Positions 15,905-25,152 of a stretch of DNA of 35,637 nucleotides are shown here, piece by piece. A model generated the notes under the pieces. It did no database searches and had not been told where the DNA came from. It was given only the letters and a program-made list of their open reading frames with translations. The position numbers were made by a program, and so were the translations under genes. Source of the stretch: Stygiobacter sp. (lineage in GTDB: Bacteria > Pseudomonadota > Alphaproteobacteria > Rhodospirillales > Magnetospirillaceae); assembly GCA_006218045.1 (NCBI GenBank), contig VBWB01000012.1, positions 1 through 35,637 on the forward strand, given 5' to 3'. Numbering within the stretch: position 1 is the stretch's first letter; each line of letters starts with the position of its first letter.

Positions 15905-16804
15905 CTAGTTCCAGGGATTGGCCTCGGGGATGTCCAGACGGTGCAGCCGCGCCGCTGAAGTCAGGGTGTTGCGCAGCAGGCAGGCGATGGTCATGGGACC
16001 GACACCGCCGGGCACCGGGGTGATGGCGCCGGCCACCTTGACCGCCTCGTCGAACTTGACGTCGCCCACCAGCTTGGACTTGCCGTCGGGCAGGCCGATA
16101 CGGTTGATGCCGACGTCGATGACCGTGGCGCCGGGCTTGATCCAGTCGCCCTTGATCATCTCGGGGCGACCGACGGCGGCGACGACGATGTCGGCGGCAC
16201 GGATCTCGGCGGGCAGATCGCGGGTTTGCGAATGGGCGATGGTCACGGTGCAGCTTTCGCGGATCAGCAGATTGGCCATGGGCTTGCCGACGATATTAGA
16301 GCGGCCGACGACGATGGCCTTGAGCCCGGTCAACGGTCCCAGATGATCGCGCAGCATCATCAGCGAGCCCAACGGCGTGCACGGGATCATGCCGATGCCG
16401 CCCGAGGCCAGCATGCCCACATTCCACGGATGGAAGCCGTCCACGTCCTTGTCCGGGCGGATGGTCTCGATCACCTTTTGCGCGTCGATGTGGCGGGGCA
16501 GCGGCAATTGCACCAGGATGCCGTGAACCTCGGAATCGTCGTTCAGGCCCTCGATCAGGTTGAGCAGGTGGTGTTCGCTGGTATCCGCCGGCAGTATGTG
16601 CTCGAACGATTTCATGCCGCATTCGGTGGCGCGCTTGTTCTTGTTGCGCACATAGACCTGGCTGGCCGGATCTTCGCCCACCAGCACCACCGCCAGACCG
16701 GGGGTGACGTGGTGGAAATCGCGGATCTCGTGCACGCGGGCGGTGATTTCCTCGCGCAGATTGGCGGAAAAGGCGTTGCCGTCCATAAGCTTGGCCTGGG
16801 TCAT
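15905..16804 (-). CDS. folD: Bifunctional methylenetetrahydrofolate dehydrogenase/cyclohydrolase
   Basis: 299 residues. FolD interconverts 5,10-methylene-THF and 10-formyl-THF using NADP. The catalytic Tyr51-x3-Lys55 pair lies in [10 protein letters not shown], followed by [11 protein letters not shown] and DKDVDGFHP. The Rossmann segment is [17 protein letters not shown], and the C-terminal signature is [14 protein letters not shown]. The ATG at 16804 overlaps the stop of the DUF167 gene in ATGA, so it is preferred over 16822. It is the third gene of yggT-DUF167-folD-nnrU. The 10-formyl-THF produced feeds purine and initiator-tRNA formylation. Confidence 0.97.
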   Translation of the reverse strand: MTQAKLMDGNAFSANLREEITARVHEIRDFHHVTPGLAVVLVGEDPASQVYVRNKNKRATECGMKSFEHILPADTSEHHLLNLIEGLNDDSEVHGILVQLPLPRHIDAQKVIETIRPDKDVDGFHPWNVGMLASGGIGMIPCTPLGSLMMLRDHLGPLTGLKAIVVGRSNIVGKPMANLLIRESCTVTIAHSQTRDLPAEIRAADIVVAAVGRPEMIKGDWIKPGATVIDVGINRIGLPDGKSKLVGDVKFDEAVKVAGAITPVPGGVGPMTIACLLRNTLTSAARLHRLDIPEANPWN

Positions 16805-17124
16805 GATCGTTTCGCCATCCATTGGTCAAGGCGGGCGGCCAGCAGGGCCCCATCGCCGGATATCAACACGGTCTTGCGGCGGTCGGTGGCGCCGGCGATG
16901 ATCTCGAAATCCGATTTCGCCACCCGCCATTCCTTGGCCAGCATCTTGATCAGGGCGGCATTGGCCTTGCCGTCCTCGGGCACCGCCGTCACCGACGCCT
17001 TCAGCACCACCCCGCCATCAGCCTCGGCGGCAAGACCGTCGATCTTGTCGCGTGAGCCCTTGGGCGTCAGGCGGATGAAGAGACGCAGGCCCTGGCCAGT
17101 GATGCTGTAGGGGACTTGGCTCAA
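16801..17124 (-). CDS. DUF167 (YggU-like) family protein
   Basis: 107 residues. The pattern [17 protein letters not shown], then [27 protein letters not shown] and [13 protein letters not shown], is that of the DUF167/YggU family of small alpha-beta proteins with no settled function. The reading frame extends upstream without an ATG. TTG at 17124 overlaps the yggT stop (TTGA) and yields a normal-length protein, so translation is coupled to yggT. Its own stop overlaps the folD ATG. The yggT-DUF167 pairing is common across bacteria. Confidence 0.9.
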   Translation of the reverse strand: MSQVPYSITGQGLRLFIRLTPKGSRDKIDGLAAEADGGVVLKASVTAVPEDGKANAALIKMLAKEWRVAKSDFEIIAGATDRRKTVLISGDGALLAARLDQWMAKRS

Positions 17125-17426
17125 AAACCCTGAACCGCCAGCAGCAACTTCTTCACCACCATTTGCAGGAATAGGATGATCAGCCACAAAGCGATGGGCG
17201 ACAGGTCGACGGCGCCCACATCGGGCAGCCAGCGGCGCAGCGGCCTGAGCGCCGGCTCGGTCAGCCGCGCCAGCACGTCGCCGATGGTACGGACCACGTG
17301 GTTGTAGGTGTTGATGACGCCAAACGCCAGCAGCCACGAAAAGATGACGGTGGCCAGGACCACATACCAATAGAACTCGAGGGCGAAATAAATCACCGTC
17401 AACAACGGTTCCAGGATGATGTCCAT
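17121..17426 (-). CDS. YggT family membrane protein
   Basis: 101 residues with hydrophobic helices at roughly 6-35 and 75-97 and the conserved central segment INTYNHVVRTIGDVLARLTEPALRPLRRWLP. YggT proteins are small inner-membrane proteins linked to osmotic stress resistance and to cell-division/thylakoid factors in other lineages; the exact role here is not known. The ATG at 17426 gives the standard N-terminus; the longer frame from 17474 is unlikely. It is first in yggT-DUF167-folD-nnrU, with an 8-bp GC hairpin (17491-17510) upstream that may separate it from the hemerythrin gene. Confidence 0.9.
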   Translation of the reverse strand: MDIILEPLLTVIYFALEFYWYVVLATVIFSWLLAFGVINTYNHVVRTIGDVLARLTEPALRPLRRWLPDVGAVDLSPIALWLIILFLQMVVKKLLLAVQGF

Positions 17427-17526
17427 GGGGCGGCAGCCTTGATGGTTTGCGTTTCGATGGAAACCTAACCACACAGGGGCGTGGGCGCAAGGGCGGCGTT
17501 GCCGCCGCCCGTGGCCGGCACGGTGA

Positions 17527-17922
17527 TCAGGCCGCCTGGAACCCCGCCTGTTGAGCGAATTGGGCGGTGACGAAATCCATGGTGTTACGATGGATCATCA
17601 GCCATTCCGGCAAGGCCTTGGTGAAATAATCCTCCTGGGCATCGCCGGCTTCCAGCCTGGCCAGCACCGTTTCCAGCTCGGCCAGCACCCGCTGGTGCTC
17701 GCCCTGGTGACAGCCCAGGGCGAAAAAGCCGGTCTTTTCCATCATCGCCTCTTCGCGGGCGAAGTGATGGCGGCAATGGTCGATGAACTGGCGCAGCCCA
17801 TCCAGGCGCCCCGGCAGCGCGGCTTCGGCCATGGCGTTGATCTGGGCGGCGGCGACCGCGTGATCGTCATCCATGAAGCCGACACCAACGTTCAAGCCGG
17901 CATGCCACTCAAGAACAGACAT
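17527..17922 (-). CDS. Bacteriohemerythrin
   Basis: 131 residues forming a single four-helix hemerythrin domain. The di-iron ligands are all present: His21, His53 and Glu57 (HFAREE), His72 and His76 (CHQGEH), and His111 with Asp116 (HRNTMD). Such proteins bind O2 reversibly and may deliver or sense oxygen in microaerobic bacteria. There is no signal peptide or fused domain. The frame continues far upstream as an antisense shadow of pccB; ATG at 17922, after a GGGA-rich purine tract, is the real start. A candidate promoter overlapped by a dyad lies at 17975-18016. It is divergent from pccB. Confidence 0.95.
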   Translation of the reverse strand: MSVLEWHAGLNVGVGFMDDDHAVAAAQINAMAEAALPGRLDGLRQFIDHCRHHFAREEAMMEKTGFFALGCHQGEHQRVLAELETVLARLEAGDAQEDYFTKALPEWLMIHRNTMDFVTAQFAQQAGFQAA

Positions 17923-17974
17923 TCCCTTTTTCCCTTTCCGCTCGGCGACTGGCGGTGTCGGTTGCACTGCGCAT

Positions 17975-18003
17975 ATAATGCAGACGTCATAAATAGGTGG
18001 CAA
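17975..18003 (-). promoter_or_regulatory. Candidate sigma-70 promoter of bacteriohemerythrin
   Basis: On the minus strand TTGCCA (18003-17998) is separated by 17 nt from CATTAT (17980-17975). This predicts transcription start near 17968, about 46 nt before the ATG at 17922. Confidence 0.5.
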
Positions 18004-18016
18004 GCAAATACCTATT
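17992..18016. promoter_or_regulatory. Dyad AATAGGT-N11-ACCTATT overlapping the hemerythrin -35 box
   Basis: Perfect 7-bp arms at 17992-17998 and 18010-18016 with an 11-nt spacer; one further base pair matches after a mismatch. It covers the -35 element of the hemerythrin promoter, a position typical of a repressor operator. The binding protein is unknown. Confidence 0.5.
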
Positions 18017-18354
18017 AATAAAATACGGGTTTGGGTTGCCCAATTCACGGATCTGGAGCGGCGGAAAGCTGAGTGGGCGGGCCGGGCGGAGCGGCTAAAA
18101 AATTTGGACCTCCGCGCAGAAAGTCTTTCCACTTTCCGGTAATAATCTTGCGGCGGCGCCCGATTCCGCTGCCGACGACCAATTCGGCAGTTTTCTGCCG
18201 CTTTGCGGTAAATTAATCGGTATTGGCGGGCCGTATTTTTTTCGTGGCATGACGGACGGGGGAATGGTATCTGCACTCCCCTGACCATAAGGGTGGGGGT
18301 CTTCGGGCGCCCGCCGACGCCGAACGGCGAAGCCCTGAAACGAGGGGGAATCGG

Positions 18355-19887
<1,533 letters not shown>

Positions 19888-19901
19888 TGGGGGGAACGGG
19901 T

Positions 19902-21890
19902 ATGTTCACCAAGATTCTGATCGCCAATCGCGGCGAAATCGCCTGCCGCGTCATCAAGACCGCCCGCAAGATGGGCATCAAGACGGTGGCGGTGTATTCC
20001 GACGCCGACAAGGACGCGCTGCACGTGCAGATGGCCGACGAGGCCGTGCATCTGGGGCCGCCGCCTTCCGCCCAGTCTTACCTGCTGGCCGACAAGATCG
20101 TCGAGGCCTGCCTGAAGACCGGCGCCCAGGCGGTGCATCCGGGGTATGGCTTCCTGTCGGAAAAGCGCGAGTTCCAGGAAGCCCTGGCCAAGGCCGGCAT
20201 CACCTTCATCGGTCCCGATTCCCATGCCATCTTCTGCATGGGCGACAAGATCGAGTCGAAGAAGCTGGCCCGTCAGGCCGGCGTCAACACCGTGCCCGGC
20301 CACATGGACGTCATCAGGGACGCCGACCATGCGGTGGATATCGCCGGTCAGATCGGCTATCCGGTGATGATCAAGGCCTCCGCCGGCGGTGGCGGCAAGG
20401 GCATGCGTCTGGCCTGGAACGAAGCCGAAGCGCGCGAAGGTTTCGTCTCGGCCACCAACGAGGCCAAGTCGTCCTTCGCCGATGACCGCGTCTTCATCGA
20501 GAAGTTCATCGAGCAGCCGCGCCACATCGAAATCCAGGTCCTCGCCGACAGCTTCGGCAACACCATTTATCTGGGCGAGCGTGAATGCTCGATCCAGCGC
20601 CGCCACCAGAAGGTGATCGAAGAGGCGCCGTCGCCCTTCCTGTCGCCCGACATGCGCAAGGCCATGGGCGAGCAGGCCTGTGCCCTGGCCAAGTCGGTGC
20701 AGTACAAGTCGGCGGGTACGGTCGAGTTCATCGTCGGCGGCGCCACCGGTGAGTTCTTCTTCCTGGAAATGAACACCCGCTTGCAGGTCGAGCACCCGGT
20801 CACCGAAATGGTCACCGGCCTCGATCTGGTCGAGCTGATGATCAAGGTGGCCGCCGGTGAAAAGCTGCCGCTGACCCAAGACGACGTCAAGCTGACCGGC
20901 TGGGCCATGGAAGCCCGCGTCTACGCCGAAGACCCGTTCCGCAACTTCCTGCCCTCCACCGGTCGTCTGACCCGCTATCAGCCGCCGGCGGAAAGCAGTC
21001 AGGTGCGGGTGGATACCGGCGTCTATGAAGGCGGCGAGATCAGCATGTTCTACGATCCGATGATCGCCAAGCTGATCACCTATGGTCCGACCCGCGACGC
21101 CGCCATCAACCACATGCGCGACGCGCTCGACGCCTATTACATCCGTGGTCTGTCCCACAACATCCCGTTCCTGGCCTCGCTGATGAGCAAGGAACGTTTC
21201 GTCAAGGGCAACATCACCACCAATTTCATCGCCGAGGAATACGCGGGCGGCTTCCACGCCAACGATCTGCCGGCCGATGATCCGACCGTGCTGATCGCCG
21301 TGGCGGCCAGCGTCAAGGCCGCCATCACCGCCCGCAACATCAAGGTGACCGGTCAGTTCCCCGGCCACGAGATGAAGGTGCCGGTGGAATGGACCGTGGT
21401 CCTGAACGGTGAATATCACGACGTGGAAACTCGTCCGGCCGAAGGCGGCTTCGCCGTGGTCATCGGCGGCGAGGCGGTCAGCGTCAAGACCGACTGGCAG
21501 ATCGGCCTACCTTTGTTCAAGGGCAGCATCGAAGGCCGCAATGTCTGCGTCCAGGTCGACCGCGACGGCGTGTCCTATACCCTGGCCCATGCCGGCAGCC
21601 GGGTGAAGGCCCTGGTCCTGCCGCGTCAGGCCGCGCACCTGAACAAGCTGATGCCGTTCAAGGCGCCGCCGGACATGTCCAAGTACCTGCTGTCGCCCAT
21701 GCCCGGCCTGCTGCGCGCGGTCGAAGTGGTCGAAGGCCAGGAAGTGAAGGCGGGCGAAGCCCTGGCCGTGGTCGAAGCCATGAAGATGGAAAACATCCTG
21801 AAGGCGGAACGCGACGGCACCATCGGCAAAATTCACGCCCAGGCGGGCGAATCGCTGGCGGTGGACCAGAAGATCATCGAATTCGCCTGA
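19902..21890 (+). CDS. pccA: Propionyl-CoA carboxylase alpha chain (biotin carboxylase + biotin carrier)
   Basis: 662 residues. The N-terminal biotin carboxylase starts KILIANRGEIACRVIKTAR, has the ATP-grasp glycine loop IKASAGGGGKGMR and catalytic EMNTRLQVEHPVTE. A linker (BT) domain spans about 460-580. The C-terminal biotinyl domain carries EAMKMEN with the biotinylated Lys at about 628. The ATG at 19902 follows GGGGGGAA at suitable spacing; the in-frame start overlapping the pccB stop is less likely. It is co-transcribed with pccB, and the unit ends at the terminator 21917-21951. Confidence 0.97.
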   Translation: MFTKILIANRGEIACRVIKTARKMGIKTVAVYSDADKDALHVQMADEAVHLGPPPSAQSYLLADKIVEACLKTGAQAVHPGYGFLSEKREFQEALAKAGITFIGPDSHAIFCMGDKIESKKLARQAGVNTVPGHMDVIRDADHAVDIAGQIGYPVMIKASAGGGGKGMRLAWNEAEAREGFVSATNEAKSSFADDRVFIEKFIEQPRHIEIQVLADSFGNTIYLGERECSIQRRHQKVIEEAPSPFLSPDMRKAMGEQACALAKSVQYKSAGTVEFIVGGATGEFFFLEMNTRLQVEHPVTEMVTGLDLVELMIKVAAGEKLPLTQDDVKLTGWAMEARVYAEDPFRNFLPSTGRLTRYQPPAESSQVRVDTGVYEGGEISMFYDPMIAKLITYGPTRDAAINHMRDALDAYYIRGLSHNIPFLASLMSKERFVKGNITTNFIAEEYAGGFHANDLPADDPTVLIAVAASVKAAITARNIKVTGQFPGHEMKVPVEWTVVLNGEYHDVETRPAEGGFAVVIGGEAVSVKTDWQIGLPLFKGSIEGRNVCVQVDRDGVSYTLAHAGSRVKALVLPRQAAHLNKLMPFKAPPDMSKYLLSPMPGLLRAVEVVEGQEVKAGEALAVVEAMKMENILKAERDGTIGKIHAQAGESLAVDQKIIEFA

Positions 21891-21916
21891 TCATTGGCGG
21901 AGCGAAGACGCGACAG

Positions 21917-21951
21917 CCCCGGGGCCGGCAACGACCCCGGGGTTTTTGTTT
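21917..21951 (+). terminator. Intrinsic terminator of pccB-pccA
   Basis: Arms CCCCGGGG (21917-21924) and CCCCGGGG (21935-21942) with a 10-nt loop, followed by TTTTTGTTT. It lies 26 bp after the pccA stop and also abuts the 3' end of the convergent DUF2061 gene, whose stop begins at the last T. Confidence 0.9.
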
Positions 21952-22145
21952 CAGCCGGCACTGACCTTTGGCCCCAGCCGCGCCCAAGCCTTTTCGTGGA
22001 AATGGCCGGCGACGACATTGCACACCGGCTCGATCAGGGCGATGGCCCCGCCCAGGACCAGGGAGCCGGTGATGGCATAGGTGACGGCCACGGCGATAAC
22101 CAGATGCACACCCAATTGGCTGGTCACCTTCATCATCCTGATCAT
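21951..22145 (-). CDS. DUF2061-like small membrane protein
   Basis: 64 residues with two hydrophobic helices joined by a short turn (GVHLVIAVAVTYAITGSLVLGGAIALIEPVCNVVAGHFHEKAW). The TGSL...GLxEP...HExxW spacing matches the DUF2061 family of small inner-membrane proteins, whose function is unknown. The ATG at 22145 has AGGAGG exactly 5 nt upstream and is favoured over the ATG at 22166. It is convergent with pccA and divergent from irr. Confidence 0.8.
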   Translation of the reverse strand: MIRMMKVTSQLGVHLVIAVAVTYAITGSLVLGGAIALIEPVCNVVAGHFHEKAWARLGPKVSAG

Positions 22146-22226
22146 GGCATCCTCCTGTTCCGGCACGTTACGGGACCGATCATAGGGAGAGGCCGTTCAT
22201 CGGGGAAATTGATTTAAATTCATAAA

Positions 22227-22245
22227 TAATCGATGAAAACGATTA
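22227..22245. promoter_or_regulatory. AT-rich dyad upstream of irr
   Basis: TAATCG (22227-22232) and CGATTA (22240-22245) are perfect inverted arms around 7 nt. The next 9 bp form a second overlapping dyad, GATTA-AAGA-TAATC (22241-22254). The 19-bp size and AT character recall Fur-type sites, though neither matches a classic Fur box. Confidence 0.4.
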
Positions 22246-22254
22246 AAGATAATC

Positions 22255-22269
22255 TTGGAACCATTCCAA
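22255..22269. promoter_or_regulatory. Candidate Irr operator (iron control element)
   Basis: TTGGAA-CCA-TTCCAA is a perfect 15-bp palindrome with a 3-nt centre. It is the same architecture as the alphaproteobacterial Irr box (TTTAGAA-N3-TTCTAAA), differing at two symmetric positions in the core. It lies 99 bp upstream of the irr start, which suggests autoregulation. Confidence 0.65.
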
Positions 22270-22284
22270 TAAAGTGCGACAACC

Positions 22285-22299
22285 CTTGAATCATTCCAC
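22285..22299. promoter_or_regulatory. Second, imperfect Irr-like operator
   Basis: CTTGAATCATTCCAC matches the first operator at 11 of 15 positions and begins exactly 30 bp downstream of it, close to three helical turns. Two sites on the same face would allow cooperative binding. Alone it would be a weak prediction. Confidence 0.45.
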
Positions 22300-22368
22300 G
22301 TTGCGGACGTACCATCAGGTCATGTCCTAAGGGGTAGGGACATCCCCGAATGTGGGAGGTTTTGATCA

Positions 22369-22788
22369 ATGCTTGTCCGCCATCAAGCACCGGAACAGGA
22401 AACCCTGCGCGAGGCCGGAATCCGTCCGACCACACCCAGGATCACCATTTTGCGCGCCATCGAACAGGGCGGTCACCGCCACCTGACTCCAGAATCCTTT
22501 CACCAGGAACTGGCCGATCAGGGGCATGAATTTTCCCTGGCCACCGTCTACAACACCCTCAATCACTTCGCCGAAGCTGATCTGCTGCGGCGGGTGGGCT
22601 GTGGCGACCGCCATTATTTCTGCACCAACACGCGCGAGCATCATCACTTTTACGATGCCCGCACCGGTCGTATCGAGGACATCCCCGATCCGCAACCGAT
22701 GATCGCCGGCCTGCCGGAACCGCCGCCGGGGATGATGATCGAAGCGGTGGAAGTGGTGATCCGCCTGCGGCGTCTGCCGCACGGCTGA
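22369..22788 (+). CDS. irr: Iron response regulator Irr (Fur superfamily)
   Basis: 139 residues. The N-terminal winged helix (LREAGIRPTTPRITILRAI to FSLATVYNTLNHFAEADLLRRV) and the haem/metal-associated HHHFYD run are followed by GRIEDIPDPQP and a C-terminus ending VVIRLRRLP. The last features are characteristic of Irr rather than Fur. Irr responds to haem status and represses or activates iron and haem genes in alphaproteobacteria. The N-terminal haem-regulatory Cys-Pro motif of Bradyrhizobium Irr is absent, as in many rhizobial Irr proteins. GGAGG lies 9 nt before the ATG. Two Irr-box-like operators lie upstream, and a small hairpin (22322-22343) lies in the leader. Confidence 0.9.
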   Translation: MLVRHQAPEQETLREAGIRPTTPRITILRAIEQGGHRHLTPESFHQELADQGHEFSLATVYNTLNHFAEADLLRRVGCGDRHYFCTNTREHHHFYDARTGRIEDIPDPQPMIAGLPEPPPGMMIEAVEVVIRLRRLPHG

Positions 22789-22839
22789 GGGAATGGGGGC
22801 GTCGGCGGGAGCGGTTGGGATCGTCTCCTATCCGCTCCC

Positions 22840-23949
22840 TCAGCGCACGCCGTCCTTGGCCCGACCTTGCAGATAAGTCAGCAGCAAGGCTCCCTCGGCG
22901 TCGGTCAGCGGGGTCAGGCGCTTCATGGACGTGACGTGGCCGACCCAGTCATTGGCGGCATAGGCGGCGGCCGGCTTTTGTGCGTGGCATAAGGTGCAAT
23001 TGTCCTTGGCCATGCGCTCGGCATACGCCCAAAGCGGCGTGGCATCGCGCAGGAAGGCGCCAAGGGGCACCCAGGCCGGCAAGCGGACCTCGGTCCAGAT
23101 CTGGCCGGTATCGGCATCCTCGACGCTGCCCAGGGTGTGCAGGCGGGCCGACGCCGCTTCGTTCAGGCTGGCCAGGGTGATGCGCTTGCCTTGGCGGGCG
23201 TAAAGCGTTGAGGGCGTGCCGTCGCGCTGCCAGCCGCTGATTTCGACCTGGACGAAATCTCCCGCCACCGCCAGCACGCGGACAGGATGGCCCGCCGCCA
23301 GTTCGCCTTCGGCCTCGGCCTCGGGATGGGGGCGCAGGGGCAGGCTTTCCACGGCGACGACAGGATCGCCGATGGTGGGGCGGATGGTCGCGGCTTCCGC
23401 CTTCAAGCCGGCCAACAGGCGGCGGTGGTTGGCGGTGACGTCGGGCATCTTGTGGGCGACGGCCTTGTGGCAGTCGATGCAGGTCTTGCCGTCCTTGGCG
23501 GCGTCGCGCATGGCGCGGGAGGCCTTCATGGATTGCTTGTGAAAGGCCATGGCCTCGAAGGAATGGCAGTTGCGGCACTCGCGCGAGTCGTTGGCGCGCA
23601 TGCGCTCCCATTCCCGCGCCGCCAGGGTGTGGCGCTTGGCCTCGAATTTTTCCGCCGTATTGATGGAACCGGCGGCCCAATGGAACAACTCGCCGCTGGC
23701 CTGGATCTTGCGGATCAGCTTATGCGACCAGTCGCGCGGCACATGGCAATCCGGGCAGGTGGCGCGTACCCCGGACGGGTTCTGGAAATGGGGGGATTGC
23801 TGGTATTCCACATAGACGGTGTCGCGCATCACGTGGCACGAGATGCAAAACGTCATGGAATTGGTGGCCTCGAGCGCGGTGTTGAAACCGCCCCAGGCGA
23901 TCACCCCCGCCACCATGCCGGCCAAGCCGATCACCCCCCATTTCTTCAC
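22840..23949 (-). CDS. TorC-like pentahaem c-type cytochrome (NapC/NirT family)
   Basis: About 369 residues. A single N-terminal membrane anchor (residues about 4-21) is followed by a tetrahaem NapC/NirT domain with CxxCH motifs at Cys35, Cys65, Cys125 and Cys157. A C-terminal domain has a fifth motif (CTLCH, Cys318). The segment GWQRDGTPSTLYARQGKRI and the extra haem match TorC/TorY, which pass electrons from menaquinol/ubiquinol to periplasmic TMAO-type reductases. No TorA-type molybdoenzyme is in the window. The start is probably GTG 23949 (VKKWG), with GTG 23952 or an upstream ATG at 24021 as alternatives. It lies downstream of the dihaem peroxidase, behind a strong hairpin. Confidence 0.9.
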   Translation of the reverse strand: MKKWGVIGLAGMVAGVIAWGGFNTALEATNSMTFCISCHVMRDTVYVEYQQSPHFQNPSGVRATCPDCHVPRDWSHKLIRKIQASGELFHWAAGSINTAEKFEAKRHTLAAREWERMRANDSRECRNCHSFEAMAFHKQSMKASRAMRDAAKDGKTCIDCHKAVAHKMPDVTANHRRLLAGLKAEAATIRPTIGDPVVAVESLPLRPHPEAEAEGELAAGHPVRVLAVAGDFVQVEISGWQRDGTPSTLYARQGKRITLASLNEAASARLHTLGSVEDADTGQIWTEVRLPAWVPLGAFLRDATPLWAYAERMAKDNCTLCHAQKPAAAYAANDWVGHVTSMKRLTPLTDAEGALLLTYLQGRAKDGVR

Positions 23950-23980
23950 CACGGCACACCTTTTCAGCCCGTCAAACAAT

Positions 23981-24012
23981 GGGGCCGGACGACATCGCTG
24001 TCGCCCGGCCCC
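23981..24012 (-). terminator. Strong intercistronic hairpin between peroxidase and TorC-like genes
   Basis: 14-bp arms (23981-23994 and 23999-24012) with one mismatch around TCGC. On the minus strand it is followed by ATTGTTTGAC, without a true T run. It may be a weak terminator or an RNA-processing/stability hairpin setting the ratio of peroxidase to cytochrome. Confidence 0.55.
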
Positions 24013-24031
24013 GTGGTTCATCCGATCACGC

Positions 24032-25018
24032 TTAGTCGAAGGGCTTCGGCTGCGGGGTCGAATCGTTGGACGGCGGCAGGATCGGCAGCTTGAAGTCGGG
24101 CTGGTCGCCGGTCAGCGACTTGAGGAAGGCGACGATCTTGTCGCTTTCATCCTTGCTGAAGCTCTTGCCCAACTGGATGCGGCCCATGGTGTCGACGGCG
24201 CTGGCCAAGGTGGCGGCTTCGCCATCGTGGAAGTAGGGATAGGTCATTTCGACGTTACGCAGCGTCGGCACCTTGAAGTAGAAGCGGTCGGCTTCGTCCT
24301 TGGTGACGGCGACGCGGCCTTCGGCGGCGCTGCTGGTCTTGTAAGGCTCGACCACGCCCATCTTCTGGAAGGTGTTGCCGCCGGCGGCGGCGCCGTTATG
24401 GCAGGCGGTGCAGCCCGAATCCTTGAACAATTCGTAGCCGGCCAGTTCCTGGGCGGTCAAAGCCTTCTTGTCGCCCTTCAGCCACTTGTCGAAGCGGGAA
24501 TTGGGGGTGACCAGGGTTTCCTCGAAGGCGGCGATGGCCTTGGTCACGCCGTCGACGGTGATCTTGTCGGAATTGAACACCTTCTTGTACTCGGCCACAT
24601 AAGCCGGGATCGATTGCAGCACCGACAGCGCCAAGGTGTGGGTCGAGGCCATCTCGCCCGGATTGGCGATGGGGCCGCCGGCCTGGTCTTGCAGGGTCAG
24701 GGCGCGACCATCCCAGAACTGGGCCAGGTTGAGGCTGGAATTGAGCACGGTCGGGGAGTTGATCGGACCCTTGTTCCAGTTATGGCCGATGGAGGTCTTC
24801 AGATTGTCGGTGCCGCCCATGGACAGGTTGTGGCACGAATTGCACGAGATGAAGCCCGACTTGGACAGACGCGGATCGAAAAAGAGCTTCTTGCCCAGTT
24901 CGACCATGGCCGGGCTGGCGACCTTGGCCGGCTGGATCGGCGAGATCGGCTCGTCGGCGGCGAAGGCGGCGGTGGCCGACAGGGTGATTGCGGTGGCAAT
25001 CAGAATCAGAGAGCGCAT
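24032..25018 (-). CDS. Dihaem cytochrome c peroxidase (CcpA/MauG family)
   Basis: 328 residues with a Sec signal peptide (cleavage after AFA, about residue 20), so it is periplasmic. Two c-type haem motifs are CNSCH (Cys59-His63) and CTACH (Cys203-His207). The conserved ELGKKLFFDPRLS, NSPTVLNSSL and KVPTLRNVEMTYPYFHDG segments are those of bacterial di-haem peroxidases. These reduce H2O2 with electrons from cytochrome c. AGGGGGAA precedes the ATG. A promoter (25074-25102), a 29-bp dyad (25121-25149) and an Irr-box-like site (25153-25169) lie upstream. The TorC-like cytochrome downstream could be its quinol-linked electron donor (inference). Confidence 0.94.
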   Translation of the reverse strand: MRSLILIATAITLSATAAFAADEPISPIQPAKVASPAMVELGKKLFFDPRLSKSGFISCNSCHNLSMGGTDNLKTSIGHNWNKGPINSPTVLNSSLNLAQFWDGRALTLQDQAGGPIANPGEMASTHTLALSVLQSIPAYVAEYKKVFNSDKITVDGVTKAIAAFEETLVTPNSRFDKWLKGDKKALTAQELAGYELFKDSGCTACHNGAAAGGNTFQKMGVVEPYKTSSAAEGRVAVTKDEADRFYFKVPTLRNVEMTYPYFHDGEAATLASAVDTMGRIQLGKSFSKDESDKIVAFLKSLTGDQPDFKLPILPPSNDSTPQPKPFD

Positions 25019-25073
25019 GGGATTTCCCCCTAAGGAACTTGCGTTTTCAACGGCATGATCATGCGCTGGCTTA

Positions 25074-25102
25074 ATTATCCTTCACAAATGGACGCGTTCT
25101 AA
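25074..25102 (-). promoter_or_regulatory. Candidate promoter of the cytochrome c peroxidase gene
   Basis: On the minus strand TTAGAA (25102-25097), 17-nt spacer, GATAAT (25079-25074). Transcription would start near 25067, about 49 nt before the ATG at 25018. The weak -35 fits an activator-dependent promoter. Confidence 0.45.
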
Positions 25103-25120
25103 AAAGCCATCCAATTTGGA

Positions 25121-25149
25121 GCTAAATCAATGTTTTACAGTGATTTAGC
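25121..25149. promoter_or_regulatory. 29-bp dyad upstream of the cytochrome c peroxidase promoter
   Basis: Perfect 9-bp arms GCTAAATCA (25121-25129) and TGATTTAGC (25141-25149) around 11 nt. Similarity continues outward (AATTTGG on both sides with a 1-nt shift). The centre would lie near -68 from the predicted start, an activator position. It is not followed by a T run, so a terminator for rarA is less likely. Confidence 0.6.
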
Positions 25150-25152
25150 CAA

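Larger units (their letters stand above)
17923..18354. other. 432-bp divergent intergenic region
   Basis: This lies between bacteriohemerythrin (minus) and pccB (plus). It contains a hemerythrin promoter candidate with a dyad at its -35 region, an AT-rich centre (about 18205-18245), and the GAGGGGGA ribosome site of pccB (about 18340-18347). I see no convincing reading frame, RNA gene or pccB promoter with good -10/-35 elements. Confidence 0.7.

Noticed and set aside
25121-25149. Rho-independent terminator of rarA
   Set aside because: The dyad has an 11-nt AT-rich spacer, AT-rich arms and no T run on the minus strand after it; an operator is more plausible.
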